From the NCBI GenBank assembly GCA_016867455.1, contig VGJJ01000006.1, positions 1 to 34,401 on the forward strand: a stretch of 34,401 nucleotides of DNA. The letters are read 5' to 3'. Position numbers and translations under genes: made by a program. The DNA is from Candidatus Iainarchaeum sp. (GTDB lineage: Archaea > Iainarchaeota > Iainarchaeia > Iainarchaeales > VGJJ01). The notes below the pieces were generated by a model that saw nothing but the letters and a program-made list of their open reading frames with translations, was not told the DNA's origin and made no database searches. This document shows, in pieces, positions 18,023 through 27,800 of this stretch (its first letter is position 1; every line of letters begins with the position of its first letter).

Positions 18023-18076
18023 ATGGTAGGGAATGGGAGGGGGTTATTTTAAAGCCTATCAACCAAACGTGTGCAT

Positions 18077-18946
18077 ATGCCGATGGATAAGCCTTTCTCG
18101 GGGGCGAGTCAAATTCATGCGTTGCGTAAGCGTTTGATGGAGCAGACGAAGTGGTCTATTTCCACTTCCCTTTCGTCAAAAGATGCCCACGTTATTCGTG
18201 CGGTGCAGACGAGCAAAAACTTGGAGGCTATTTACAATCTTCTTTTCGAGCAAACCCTGGAGTGGTATGCGTTGCATTTTCCGGAGATTCGTCAGATGGT
18301 GCGTGATCCCCTCAATGTGTTGGGTATCGTTGTGCGTGCCGGTCCTCGGAGTAAAATCACGCGTGAAGTGGCGGGGCAATTCTACACGGATGATTATTCT
18401 ATTGCTCGTTTAACGGATGCGGCTGCGAAAAGCGCTGGTGGAGATTTGGATGAGAACGCGTTGCGTGCCATTCAGGGTGTGGCTCAAACCGCGTTGGATA
18501 TCAAGAAGGAGCAAACTCGTTTGAATGATTTTGTCGTGCGCCAAATGAAAGACCTTGCTCCTAATTTTTCCGAACTGGCTACTCCTACGATTGCCGCGCA
18601 GCTTCTCGCCAAAGCCGGGAGTCTGAAGCACTTGTCCGAGTTGCCCGGTTCCACGATTCAAGTCATGGGGGCAGAGGAGGCATTATTTTCGCACTTGAAA
18701 ACTAAAACGCGCCCGCCCAAACATGGTTACTTATTCAACCATCCGCTCGTGAAGCCCCTTCCTAAGCACGCTCGTGGGAGAATGGCCCGTACTCTTGCAG
18801 GAAAGTTGGCGATCTGTATTCGTGTGGATGTGTTTGGCCAGTCGAGGGTGGTTGATCAATACAAGCCTGCCCTGGAAGCGCTTTCTAAGCGCTTAGCTAA
18901 GTCTTCTCCCCGCGCACGTAAGTCGTTGAACGTGCGGAGACGCTGA
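18077..18946 (+). CDS. nop5: Nop5 (C/D box sRNP core), N-terminal domain missing
   Basis: NLLFEQTLEWYALHFPEI, ATPTIAAQLLAKAGSLKHLSELPGSTIQVMGAEEALFSHLKTKTRPPKHGYLFNHPLV Nop domain; only about 30 residues precede the coiled-coil region. Confidence 0.9.
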   Translation: MPMDKPFSGASQIHALRKRLMEQTKWSISTSLSSKDAHVIRAVQTSKNLEAIYNLLFEQTLEWYALHFPEIRQMVRDPLNVLGIVVRAGPRSKITREVAGQFYTDDYSIARLTDAAAKSAGGDLDENALRAIQGVAQTALDIKKEQTRLNDFVVRQMKDLAPNFSELATPTIAAQLLAKAGSLKHLSELPGSTIQVMGAEEALFSHLKTKTRPPKHGYLFNHPLVKPLPKHARGRMARTLAGKLAICIRVDVFGQSRVVDQYKPALEALSKRLAKSSPRARKSLNVRRR

Positions 18947-18962
18947 TTGGAGTTGAGCGTGC

Positions 18963-19622
18963 ATGTCTTCATTCCTGCGCAAGGATGGGAAAAATTATTT
19001 TACTCGCTCATTCGTGAATGGTCAACGCGTGTATGGAGAACGCATTGTCACGGAAGGTAAAATAGAATGGAGGGAGTGGAATCCGTATCGTTCTAAACTC
19101 GCAGCCGCGTTGTGCAGTGGTTTGCTTGATTTTCCTATTCGTGAGGGAAGCGCGGTCTTGTATTTGGGTTCCGCGGAAGGAACGAGTATTTCTCACGTTT
19201 CCGATGTGATTGGCGAAAAAGGAGTGGTGGTGGGAGTGGATATTTCTCCTAAAGCGATGGCCACGTTTTCCAAGTTAGTGGAGAGTCGTTCGAATATTAT
19301 TCCCCTGCTCGCGGATGCGAACCAGCCTTCGTTGTTGCGTAATGAGTTGGGTGATTTTTCGTGTGATGTATTGGTTCAAGACGTTTCCCAGCGTAATCAG
19401 GCGGATATTTTTGTGAAGAATTTGCGCGAGTTTGGAAAGAAAAATGCTCATGGATTGCTCGTGATTAAAGCACGTTCCGTTGATTCTTCTATTTCTCCTA
19501 AAAAAGTGTTGGAGAATGAACTTGCACTTGTTAAACGTAGTTTTTCTGTGTTACAAGTCGTTGATTTGAACGCGTTTGAGTCGGATCATTTTTTGATTCA
19601 TGTGGTAGTGGGGGAAAAATAA
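18963..19622 (+). CDS. flpA: Fibrillarin-like rRNA/tRNA 2'-O-methyltransferase
   Basis: EWNPYRSKLAAALCSGL, VLYLGSAEGTSISHVSDVIGEKGVVVGVD, LVQDVSQRNQADIF, LLVIKARSVD. Confidence 0.96.
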   Translation: MSSFLRKDGKNYFTRSFVNGQRVYGERIVTEGKIEWREWNPYRSKLAAALCSGLLDFPIREGSAVLYLGSAEGTSISHVSDVIGEKGVVVGVDISPKAMATFSKLVESRSNIIPLLADANQPSLLRNELGDFSCDVLVQDVSQRNQADIFVKNLREFGKKNAHGLLVIKARSVDSSISPKKVLENELALVKRSFSVLQVVDLNAFESDHFLIHVVVGEK

Positions 19623-20206
19623 TGCGCGCTCAACTCGGAAAGAAGAGTTTGCCCTGGAAGAATGAATTGGTTCGTCAATCATTTCATTTGGTATTTGGTT
19701 TCTTTTTGTCGGGGGTATTGTTTTTTTCTTCGTTGGATTTTTTTCGCATTTTTCTGATTGGATTATTTTTTCTCGGTCTCGTTTTAGTACACGTTGCTCG
19801 TTCACGCGTGTTTGCCCCCTTGAATGAGTTACTTTCCCATGTTGAGCGTGGTCATGAACGCGTTCCCGGTCAGAGTGTGTTTCTCTTTTTGTTGGGGGCA
19901 TTCGTTCCTTCGATTATTTTCGTGGATTCGTTTCCTGTTTTTTTGGGATTGTTTGCGTTAACGTGGCAGGATGGTTTTTCCACATTGGTTGGTGTGCGTT
20001 TCGGCCGTACACGTATTCTTCCGGGCAAAACCCTCGAGGGTTCGTTGGGTGGCTTTGTTGCGTGTGTACTGGGTTTGAGTCTCGTGGTTTCGTTGCCTGT
20101 GGCGATTTTTTTGTCGTTAATAGCTACCTTCGCGGAGCTTCTTCCGGTGGATGATTCCCTGAGTATTCCTTTTGTGGTTTCATTAGCTTCCCTTTTCGTA
20201 TTGTAG
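19622..20206 (+). CDS. Dolichol kinase/phosphatidate cytidylyltransferase-like membrane protein
   Basis: Multi-TM; RQSFHLVFGF at N-terminus and DGFSTLVGVRFGRTRILPGKTLEGSLGGF motif. Confidence 0.75.
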   Translation: MRAQLGKKSLPWKNELVRQSFHLVFGFFLSGVLFFSSLDFFRIFLIGLFFLGLVLVHVARSRVFAPLNELLSHVERGHERVPGQSVFLFLLGAFVPSIIFVDSFPVFLGLFALTWQDGFSTLVGVRFGRTRILPGKTLEGSLGGFVACVLGLSLVVSLPVAIFLSLIATFAELLPVDDSLSIPFVVSLASLFVL

Positions 20207-20241
20207 GGTTATAATGAGTTTCCTCCGTTTACGTTTAACGA

Positions 20242-20319
20242 GGGCCCGTAGCTCAGCCTGGACACCAGAGCAGCTCCGTCCTAAGGAGAAGGTCGAGGGT
20301 TCAAATCCCTCCGGGCTCG
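20242..20319 (+). tRNA. tRNA-Arg (anticodon CCU)
   Basis: GGGCCCG/CGGGCTC acceptor, GCTC/GAGC D-arm, anticodon loop GTCCTAA, T-arm GAGGG-TTCAAAT-CCCTC; no encoded CCA. Confidence 0.94.
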
Positions 20320-20321
20320 TG
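20302..20321 (+). repeat. Direct repeat copy A (within tRNA-Arg 3' end)
   Basis: caaatccctccgggctcgtg; identical to 20405-20424. Confidence 0.95.
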
Positions 20322-20322
20322 G

Positions 20323-20345
20323 AAGGGTTGCGGAGCAATCCCTTC
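20323..20345 (+). terminator. Hairpin after tRNA-Arg followed by T-run
   Basis: gaagggttgc-gga-gcaatcccttc style stem with one bulge, then gtttttcttt. Confidence 0.55.
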
Positions 20346-20369
20346 GTTTTTCTTTGGACTGGGCGTCTA

Positions 20370-20394
20370 CTTTTCTTTTTCTCAAAAAGAAAAG
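20370..20394. repeat. Perfect 11-bp inverted repeat with 3-nt loop
   Basis: cttttcttttt-ctc-aaaaagaaaag. Confidence 0.9.
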
Positions 20395-20404
20395 GAGTGC
20401 GTTC

Positions 20405-20424
20405 CAAATCCCTCCGGGCTCGTG
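20405..20424 (+). repeat. Direct repeat copy B (duplicated tRNA-Arg 3' end)
   Basis: caaatccctccgggctcgtg, 103 bp downstream of copy A. Confidence 0.95.
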
Positions 20425-20475
20425 TAGCGCCATTCAATCTGCCGGATTCCGCGCGACCGATTTTGATCAAACTTT

Positions 20476-22011
20476 CTACTGCGTTTCCACAACCACATTA
20501 ATGGGTTCGTTCTGCGCCACGTCTCCCGTTTTGGGGTCCAAGTAGGAGAGTTGCACTAAACAATTTTGTGTGCTTCCTGGGAGCGCGGTTAGTGGTGCGG
20601 TGATTTGCAGTGTGGTTGTTTTGCTGCTTCCTGTTTTTCCTTTCTCATTTAATGTTAAGTCGAAAAAGAACGTCGTGTCGAGGAGTTTGATGTACTCATC
20701 ACATCCTCCTGTTTCCAATAAAATGTTTTCAATGGGCAGTGCTCCCAAGTTTTCTATTTTTAATAATGCATTTTCCGTTTCGTATGTTCCATTGGCATTT
20801 TTGGCAATGGTATATGTTTTGGTCAGGGGTGCTCCATCAATGGTTGTTTTCATTTCGACTTTTGCTTCCGTCAAGTTGAGTGTGAATGGTATAATTTGTG
20901 ACCAGAATCCCGTGTAGAATTTTATTTCTCCCGTAATCGTGTCCGTGTTTGCGTTCGCGGGGGCGAATAATTGCATTTGGGCGAGAACACTGGCTCCTTT
21001 TTTTAACGCGTCAAAGGGTTGTGAGGGCAGCCACGTGAACCATGAGGATATTTCCCCCAGCGTGTTTTCTTGGGAACTCTTGATGGTGACATCGGCGCGT
21101 ATTCCTTCGCTTAAGTCCGCTCCTGCGTTGTTTTTGATGGTGAATGTTTTCGTGTAGAGTTTATTTGCTGTGGCTGCAAATGTTTGGGGCGTTTTAGGAT
21201 TCGTGTCGAGACTGAATGTTTTGAATAGGGTGAATGGTATTTTTTCTTCTTCCTTCAAGTATTTTACTCGTATGGTGCCGGATTTGGTGTCTCCTGTTTT
21301 AGTATTAGCTACTTTGATGGTGGATGGAATGGAGATGAGCACGTTGACGATAACGGTTGAGTTGGCTCCCCCTGAAATGATGCTGGGTTGAGTAACAATG
21401 TCCATGGCCTCAAACGCGTCTTCGAAAACGAGTTCCACGGGTTCACTTTGCGCGGGTCCGAATTGTATTGTGATGGTTCCTTGTGCGTCTTGTTGTCCTG
21501 CGACGAGGGTGGTTGGTAAACTGACGTTGATGAGTTTAACATCCAAGTCTTTTTCCACCACCATCGTTTGCGTGGACCCATCCTTTTTGTCTTCCGGTGA
21601 AACATTGAATGAAAAATCCCTCGTATTCGTGTATTCGCTTCCGCTCGTATCCACTTCTACGCGGTAATCTCCTGGTCTCAAGTCGAGTGTGAGTGTTCCA
21701 TAGAATGTTTTAGCCGGTTGCGCGTTGCTTCCTTCATACAAGAGTGCTTCCACGGAGTCAATTTCCATTCCTTCGGTATCTTCCACACTAATGGTGGTTT
21801 TGACTAATGATCCGATCAAATAATCATACAAGAAGAATCCTGCTACTCCTACCACGAGTAAAATGAGGAGTGATTTTCCATTTTTTTGAAAGAATTCTTT
21901 GGCCGTGTCAATGGGGCTGGGTTGGGGGCCATATTCTCCGCCAAATCCTCCTTCATTCGTATCATTAAACGCTCCCGCGTTATCGTTTTCTATCTCGGTT
22001 TCCGGGTACAT
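20476..22011 (-). CDS. Membrane-anchored extracellular beta-rich protein (511 aa)
   Basis: N-terminal TM SLLILLVVGVAGFFLYDYLIG followed by beta-strand-rich, Thr/Asn-rich domains. Confidence 0.8.
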   Translation of the reverse strand: MYPETEIENDNAGAFNDTNEGGFGGEYGPQPSPIDTAKEFFQKNGKSLLILLVVGVAGFFLYDYLIGSLVKTTISVEDTEGMEIDSVEALLYEGSNAQPAKTFYGTLTLDLRPGDYRVEVDTSGSEYTNTRDFSFNVSPEDKKDGSTQTMVVEKDLDVKLINVSLPTTLVAGQQDAQGTITIQFGPAQSEPVELVFEDAFEAMDIVTQPSIISGGANSTVIVNVLISIPSTIKVANTKTGDTKSGTIRVKYLKEEEKIPFTLFKTFSLDTNPKTPQTFAATANKLYTKTFTIKNNAGADLSEGIRADVTIKSSQENTLGEISSWFTWLPSQPFDALKKGASVLAQMQLFAPANANTDTITGEIKFYTGFWSQIIPFTLNLTEAKVEMKTTIDGAPLTKTYTIAKNANGTYETENALLKIENLGALPIENILLETGGCDEYIKLLDTTFFFDLTLNEKGKTGSSKTTTLQITAPLTALPGSTQNCLVQLSYLDPKTGDVAQNEPINVVVETQ

Positions 22012-22033
22012 GCTCGTTTCATTTCGTTTGGGC

Positions 22034-22041
22034 TAATAAAG
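22034..22041. promoter_or_regulatory. Shared central TATA-like element in 50-bp divergent spacer
   Basis: taataaag centred in 22012-22061 between start codons at 22011 (-) and 22062 (+). Confidence 0.55.
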
Positions 22042-22061
22042 CTTGCCACCTCTTATGAGTT

Positions 22062-22550
22062 ATGCGTTCTCCCCTCGATGATGTTCCCCAATCTCCCGCG
22101 TTGGACGTGGAGACTGCCTCTTTGCGTGTGTTGGGGGTTATTGCCCTTGTTCTCGTGTTGTTTGTTGCGGGTTACTTGTTTTTTCTCCCTAATCGTCCTG
22201 CGGAGGGATATTCTACTCTCGCGTGGGGGAAAACTCCCGTGTTTGCGATGGATGCGAATCGTTCCTTGTTGAATGTTGGGAGTTTTGTTTTTTCGGTTGA
22301 ATTGTCCTCGTTTGAGTTGCGCGAGATGATTTACCGCGTGAGCGTGGAGTATGATTCGCGCATCATTGCGTCGAAAAATGTTTCTCTTTTTCCTCGTTCA
22401 CGTGAGCTCATTGATTTTTCGATTCCCGTGCAGCTGGTTTCCGTTAAAAATAATGAGTTGCGCGTGCGCGTAAGTAAAATTAATTCAGATATGAATGTGG
22501 ACAAGGATGATACTCCTTTAGAATTGGTTTATCGCGTGGTGCGCGAATAA
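22062..22550 (+). CDS. Single-TM membrane-anchored protein (162 aa)
   Basis: TM VLGVIALVLVLFVAGYLFFL and short extracellular beta-rich domain. Confidence 0.75.
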   Translation: MRSPLDDVPQSPALDVETASLRVLGVIALVLVLFVAGYLFFLPNRPAEGYSTLAWGKTPVFAMDANRSLLNVGSFVFSVELSSFELREMIYRVSVEYDSRIIASKNVSLFPRSRELIDFSIPVQLVSVKNNELRVRVSKINSDMNVDKDDTPLELVYRVVRE

Positions 22551-22590
22551 TTAATAGTGTATTCGTATTCATTATTTTTTTTCGTCTTGT

Positions 22591-23667
22591 TCACGAGACC
22601 ATTTTTTTGGTGCGTGTAACGAGTTCTTTTCTCTCTTTCTCGGGTATCTTTTCTGCCAGGCGTGCTACTTCTCGTTCTTTTTCGCGTGCAATCGCATCCA
22701 ATTCGCGGATGATGTGTTCTTGTTCGCGTACTTTTTTTTCTAATAATGCAATTTTTTGTGCGTGTTTTTCTTCGACTTCTTGTCTGAGTGCGTGTTTCTT
22801 CTCATCGAGTGTTAACAATTCTTTCGCGTACGTGGCACGTATGCTCGCAGCTTCTCCTTCTAAATCAAGGGCGAGTTTTCGTGCATAATCGCGTTCTTTT
22901 TTGAGTACGGTGGAAATGCCCACGTGTTTTTTCTGGAGTTCATTCACCATTTGTTCTAGTTTTTTGGTTTTGTGGTCCAAGTGCATGTGGTGAGTGGAAT
23001 ATTCGTCTAGTTTTTTCTTTCCTTGTTCTAAGTGGTCGTATAGCGCGTGTTTTTCGATTGCAAATCGCTGTAATAAATCTTGTAAATCGTTCTCCATTTC
23101 CGTAAGGGAGTATTTTTCATTGTTGGTGAAGAATTTTTCTCGTTTGAGTTGGTCTCTCTCGTTTTTCAGGTTTTGTATTTCTTCTTCTTTGGTTTTGACA
23201 AGGTTGAATAATTCTCCTTCAATGGCTTTGGCGCTTGTGTTTGTTGAGAGTGTTTTTCGCAGGGCAATGGCGAGTTGTTCGTGTGCGCGGTGTAATGTTA
23301 ACCATTGCCTGTGCATGCGTGCTTCTAATTCTGCTCCCAATGCGGGCGTGTGTATTTTTTCGGTTAGGTCAATTTTTCGGTTGGTTTTGTCTTTTTCAAA
23401 GTTCATGTTTCGTGCTAATACTTCGTCTGTTTTCACGAGGAATGTTTCGGCTTCCCTCAAATTTATGCTCTTCATTTCAGGATGTTTGAGTTGTTCTAAT
23501 TGTAAGAGTGTCACGAGTTCTTTGCTCTGTTTCGTGTGGTCGTGCCATTGTTTCAAACGTTCAACTAACTGCGCGCGGTTCGCCTGTTCCCAGGGAACGA
23601 AGGGGAGGGCTTTGAATTTGGACAATTCATCGTGAAGCTGGTCCAATAGTAAGAGTGCTTCCGTCAT
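22591..23667 (-). CDS. Coiled-coil protein (358 aa)
   Basis: Extended Glu/Lys/Leu heptad-like sequence. Confidence 0.75.
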   Translation of the reverse strand: MTEALLLLDQLHDELSKFKALPFVPWEQANRAQLVERLKQWHDHTKQSKELVTLLQLEQLKHPEMKSINLREAETFLVKTDEVLARNMNFEKDKTNRKIDLTEKIHTPALGAELEARMHRQWLTLHRAHEQLAIALRKTLSTNTSAKAIEGELFNLVKTKEEEIQNLKNERDQLKREKFFTNNEKYSLTEMENDLQDLLQRFAIEKHALYDHLEQGKKKLDEYSTHHMHLDHKTKKLEQMVNELQKKHVGISTVLKKERDYARKLALDLEGEAASIRATYAKELLTLDEKKHALRQEVEEKHAQKIALLEKKVREQEHIIRELDAIAREKEREVARLAEKIPEKERKELVTRTKKMVS

Positions 23668-23816
23668 GCCACGTTCAACGAGTTAGGCCTATTTATGGGT
23701 TTTGGGCGGGTTTGGGGGGCGTCATGCGCAACCCGTTTGTGGCGGTTTGTTTACCATTTCGTTTTTATTCCACTCTTTCATTCGTTCTCCGATTTGTCCA
23801 AAAATGGTTTTTTTCC

Positions 23817-24815
23817 ATGCATATCTATGATGATAATGGGGTTGTTGTTCACGCGTCGGAGAAGATTCTCATCGACCCTCACCGCAAGAAGGTTTCCGCC
23901 GATCGGGTGTTGGTTTCGCATGCGCATTCCGACCACGTGTCAATCGGGGCGAAGAATGAGTTTCCCTACTTCATGAGCACCCCCACTCATGGGTTGATTG
24001 AAGCAAAGATTCCTAAGAATGCGCGCACGCACACGATGGATTTTCGCTCGCATGTTCACGCGGGAGCCGAAAAGGTTTCGCTCGTGAATTCGGGTCATAT
24101 TGTGGGGAGTTCACAAATTGTTATTGAGGGTGAGAAAACGGTGTGTGTGACGACTGATTTCAAGCTGCAGGATTCCATTATTCAAAAGGGTGCGGAGATT
24201 GTGCCGTGTGACATTCTCGTGATGGAATCAACATTTGGTTTGAAGCAATTTTCCTTCCCTGCACGTGAACAAGTGTATGAGGAAATGTCTGCGTGGATGC
24301 GTCACGCGCAACAAGGCAATGTTCTTCCCGTACTCGCGGGTTATGCAACGGGTAAGGCGCAGGAAATTACGAAAGTGGTGAACGAGTATTCGAATATGGT
24401 TCCATTCGTTCACGAGAGTATTTTTGAAAAAAATACGATTGCCGAAAAGCATGGTGCCTCGTTGGGAAAATTTGAGAAGATTGATCATAATTTGAAAGAT
24501 GCCGAGTTGCTTATCCTTCCGCCCAGTTTGTGCACGCCTCACGTGTTGCATGCGATTAGTGTTTCGGCTCGCAAACCCGTTGTCTCGGCAAAATGCACGG
24601 GTTGGTTGTGGAAGGAAAGTTACGACCGAAATTTTGCATTGTCCGACCACGCGGATTATGCGCAACTCATTCAGTATGTGCGTGAGGCCCAACCCACGCA
24701 AGTGTTTACGCACCATGGTTTTGAGCGCGAGCTCGCGCTCTCTATTACTAGGGAGTTGGGCATTCCTGCCCGCTCATTGGATGAGGCGAGGCAGAAGGTT
24801 TTGGCGCATTATTAG
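23817..24815 (+). CDS. MBL-fold exonuclease-like (mRNA 3'-end processing factor family)
   Basis: VLVSHAHSDHVSIG, NSGHIVGSSQIVI, CVTTDFKL, ESTFG, ALSDHADY, VFTHHG; internal ATG at 23817. Confidence 0.88.
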   Translation: MHIYDDNGVVVHASEKILIDPHRKKVSADRVLVSHAHSDHVSIGAKNEFPYFMSTPTHGLIEAKIPKNARTHTMDFRSHVHAGAEKVSLVNSGHIVGSSQIVIEGEKTVCVTTDFKLQDSIIQKGAEIVPCDILVMESTFGLKQFSFPAREQVYEEMSAWMRHAQQGNVLPVLAGYATGKAQEITKVVNEYSNMVPFVHESIFEKNTIAEKHGASLGKFEKIDHNLKDAELLILPPSLCTPHVLHAISVSARKPVVSAKCTGWLWKESYDRNFALSDHADYAQLIQYVREAQPTQVFTHHGFERELALSITRELGIPARSLDEARQKVLAHY

Positions 24816-24863
24816 CCTGTTGAGCGTTTGCCTTTTAAATACCGGAAAACTGCATTTGCACGT

Positions 24864-27800
24864 ATGGACATTGTTGAGCGTCTGAAGGATTTGTATTTCT
24901 CCGTGGAAGACAAGTATTATGCTTTCTTGGATACTGTTCAGAAACGCATTCCCGTGTATTCCATAGTTGACCCCATTGACAAAATTCTTCCTTCGTTTGG
25001 TATTATTTTGGCCGTTTTAGTTGCATTGCTGGGTTTTGGTTTGTTTGCTGGTTTGAGCGGTGTTCTTTCCGGCGGCGAAAAGTTTGATTTGGATGTCACA
25101 TTCAAGGATGCGGCTGGGGGAAATGTTTCAGGTGTTCACGTCGTTTTAGAGAAAGATAGTGTTGTGATTGACTCCAAGACTACTCAGTCAAATGGCGGGG
25201 TGGTGTTTTCCATTCCATCGGGTAGGTATGATTTATTTGCTGAAAAGGATGGGTATGAGCCTTTTTCTCAAAGCATTGAAATTTTACAGAAAAAATCTCA
25301 ATCCTTTACGCTCAAACAACTTATTCCTCCGGCCAAGCAGCGTGCGTTGTTAATCAAAGATGCATCCGGCAACGTGTTGGGTGTTTTGTCGAGTGTGGAT
25401 ATTTCTCTTTCGTTTTCATGCCAGAGCGGCACTCCTCCCGGTGACCAAACTTCTTCCAGTGGAAATATTTCTTTTTTGCAGCCGGGGAATTGTACGAGTT
25501 TGAGTGTTTCGATTAATGCTACGGGATATATTTCCAAAACCATTGCCATTACGTCTGATTCCACTCAAGTGGTTTTGCAATCTTCGGCGAGTTTGGGTCC
25601 TGAAGAGCCCATTTCTTCTTCTACTGGAATTGTTGAAGTGTTAGTGAAAGGTCCGAATGCGAGTCCGGTTGAACAGGCTCAAATCAAATTATACAAGGTT
25701 CCTGCGGCAGGTTCTAATGTTCTTGCGAATCAAACGCTTTCCGACCCGAATGGGTTGGGTATTTTTCAAAATGTCACGCCGGGGAAACACGTGGTCATTG
25801 TTACTAAATCGGGTTTCAAGCAAACCACGAGTGCCGAGTTTCAAGTGAATGCGGGCGAGACTGTTTCGCAAACACTTACGCTTCCCGTTTCAAGCAATAA
25901 GAGAAAACTTTTTGTGAAAGTGGTGAGTAGTTTGAATCAGCTTCCCGTCTCGGGAGCCAGTGTCACATTATTCGCTCAAAGTTCGTTGGGAAAAATGGTC
26001 GAGTATGATTCCTATACCACGGATTCCAATGGCATGGTGAAAGACCTTCTCGCAGACTTCAATGGTTCTACTTCCCTTGTCGTCGCGCACGATAATTATG
26101 TGATTGACATTGCTCCCAACACGGGTATTGTTCCTGAAGAACAAGCGGCACCCATTCCCATTATTCTCACTCCCCTCGCTGCTCCTTCCGCGAATGGTAC
26201 TATTTCTAATGCACTAATCATCAATGTCAAAGCCACCGATGAAGTGGGGTTGGCGATTAACAACGCCACCACGCGCTTGTTTTCTCCTGATTTGAATGGC
26301 GTTGTGGTGAAAGTCCTTAAGACGAATACGTTGGGCGTTGCAAAGTTTTCCAATCTTCCTGCAGGAGATTATCAAGCCACTGTTTCCACGTCCACGGCGG
26401 ATGGTAATTCTTCCAAAGTCAATGGGAATGTGAATCAAACCCTTAATCTTCCGGTCACACTCACGTTGGGGAATGCGTTAGTTAAAGTCATTGTCAAGGA
26501 TGAGTTGAACACCCTCATCGCGGATGCCAATGTGTCCATTTATTCTGTTTCGGGAAATAATCTTTTGACGAAAGGAACGACGAATGCGCAAGGGCTCGTA
26601 CAATTAGGCGTGTCAACCGGGCAACAAGTGTATGTGCGCGTGGACAAGTCTCCTTACTTACCATTCATTTCTATTCCGTTTGACGTGTTGAAGAACAACA
26701 CGCATACGATTAACATTGAAGTCAGTTTGACGAATCCTTCTCAGGCCGCGGATATTTCTCTTTCGCGCATTGACCAAATCTCCACGTCTGGAGCCGTCAC
26801 TCTTGCAAACAGTTTAGCGAATGGGGGATTGTATGCGTTTCATTTTACGGTGAAATCTTCTCTCGCGCAGAACAATATGAAGGCCGTCGTGCGTCTGAAT
26901 GGGGATAATGCCACGTCGCACAATTCTTCATTAGATGTGGGGAGTATTGTGGGGGGTCAATCCGCTAAAGGTGGGGTGAGTTTCTATTTGGTGAATAATC
27001 CTTCCAATCCTTTTTCTCCTTCTTCATCAGTGAATTCGAACACGCCTTCTAAAGTGTTGGTGAATTCGTTAGGCGATGTGAATACTTCCTCGTACGAACT
27101 CGTCGTTTTAGTGAAAATCCGTCCGACCCCCAGTCCGGTTCCTCCCGTCGCGGATAAATTAGAAATTCGTTTCCAAGCACAGAGCGATGTGTCCACGAAC
27201 ACCACGTCGTATTTTGAAACATACACGATTGGCCAACCCCTCAATCAGAGTAATTTTTCGTTTGTGTTTTTGATTTCCGGCGGAACGTTTACTTCACCTA
27301 TTCAAATCAACGGGGGTTATCCCATTGTGATAGAGAAGGGTGTGGATTACACGGTGGACTATCGCATCTCCAACACGTCTGGAACTTCTCCTACTAATGC
27401 ATTGTTAGATTTGAGGAAAGACGTGGACTCGCTTACTCTCGTTCCGGCAAATATTTCATTGTCTAATTTTGCTAACAATTCCGTGGCTTCGGGCAGTTTC
27501 ACGTTGCGCAGCAGCGTGGCGTGCGGCGGCCCCCCTACCAATAACACGTCGTATTGTGCCACGCTCACTCCCACGATTACGGGAACCACTACTACCCCCG
27601 CTCCCGCGTTCCCCATTCGTGTGTTTACTACTCCTTCCAAAGCACTCTTCGTGACGCCCACTCCTTCCTTTTTGATTCCCGCGCAAGCCAATCAACCCAT
27701 TCAAGTCGTGGTGCGTGACCAATTGGGTGTGTTGCGCGACGCGAGTACGGGTGTTCAAGTCAAAGGTATTGTGAAAGACGTGGGGGGAACCGTTTTAGTT

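Noticed and set aside
20183-20501. ORFs on both strands across tRNA-Arg and its duplicated 3' end (95 aa each)
   Set aside because: Overlap the tRNA and repeats; EGFEPSTFSLGRSCSG/VEGSNPSG are typical spurious translations of tRNA sequence.
22994-23635. 213-aa plus-strand ORF opposite the coiled-coil gene
   Set aside because: Ser/Cys/Phe-rich composition is the reverse complement of Glu/Lys/Leu-rich coiled coil.
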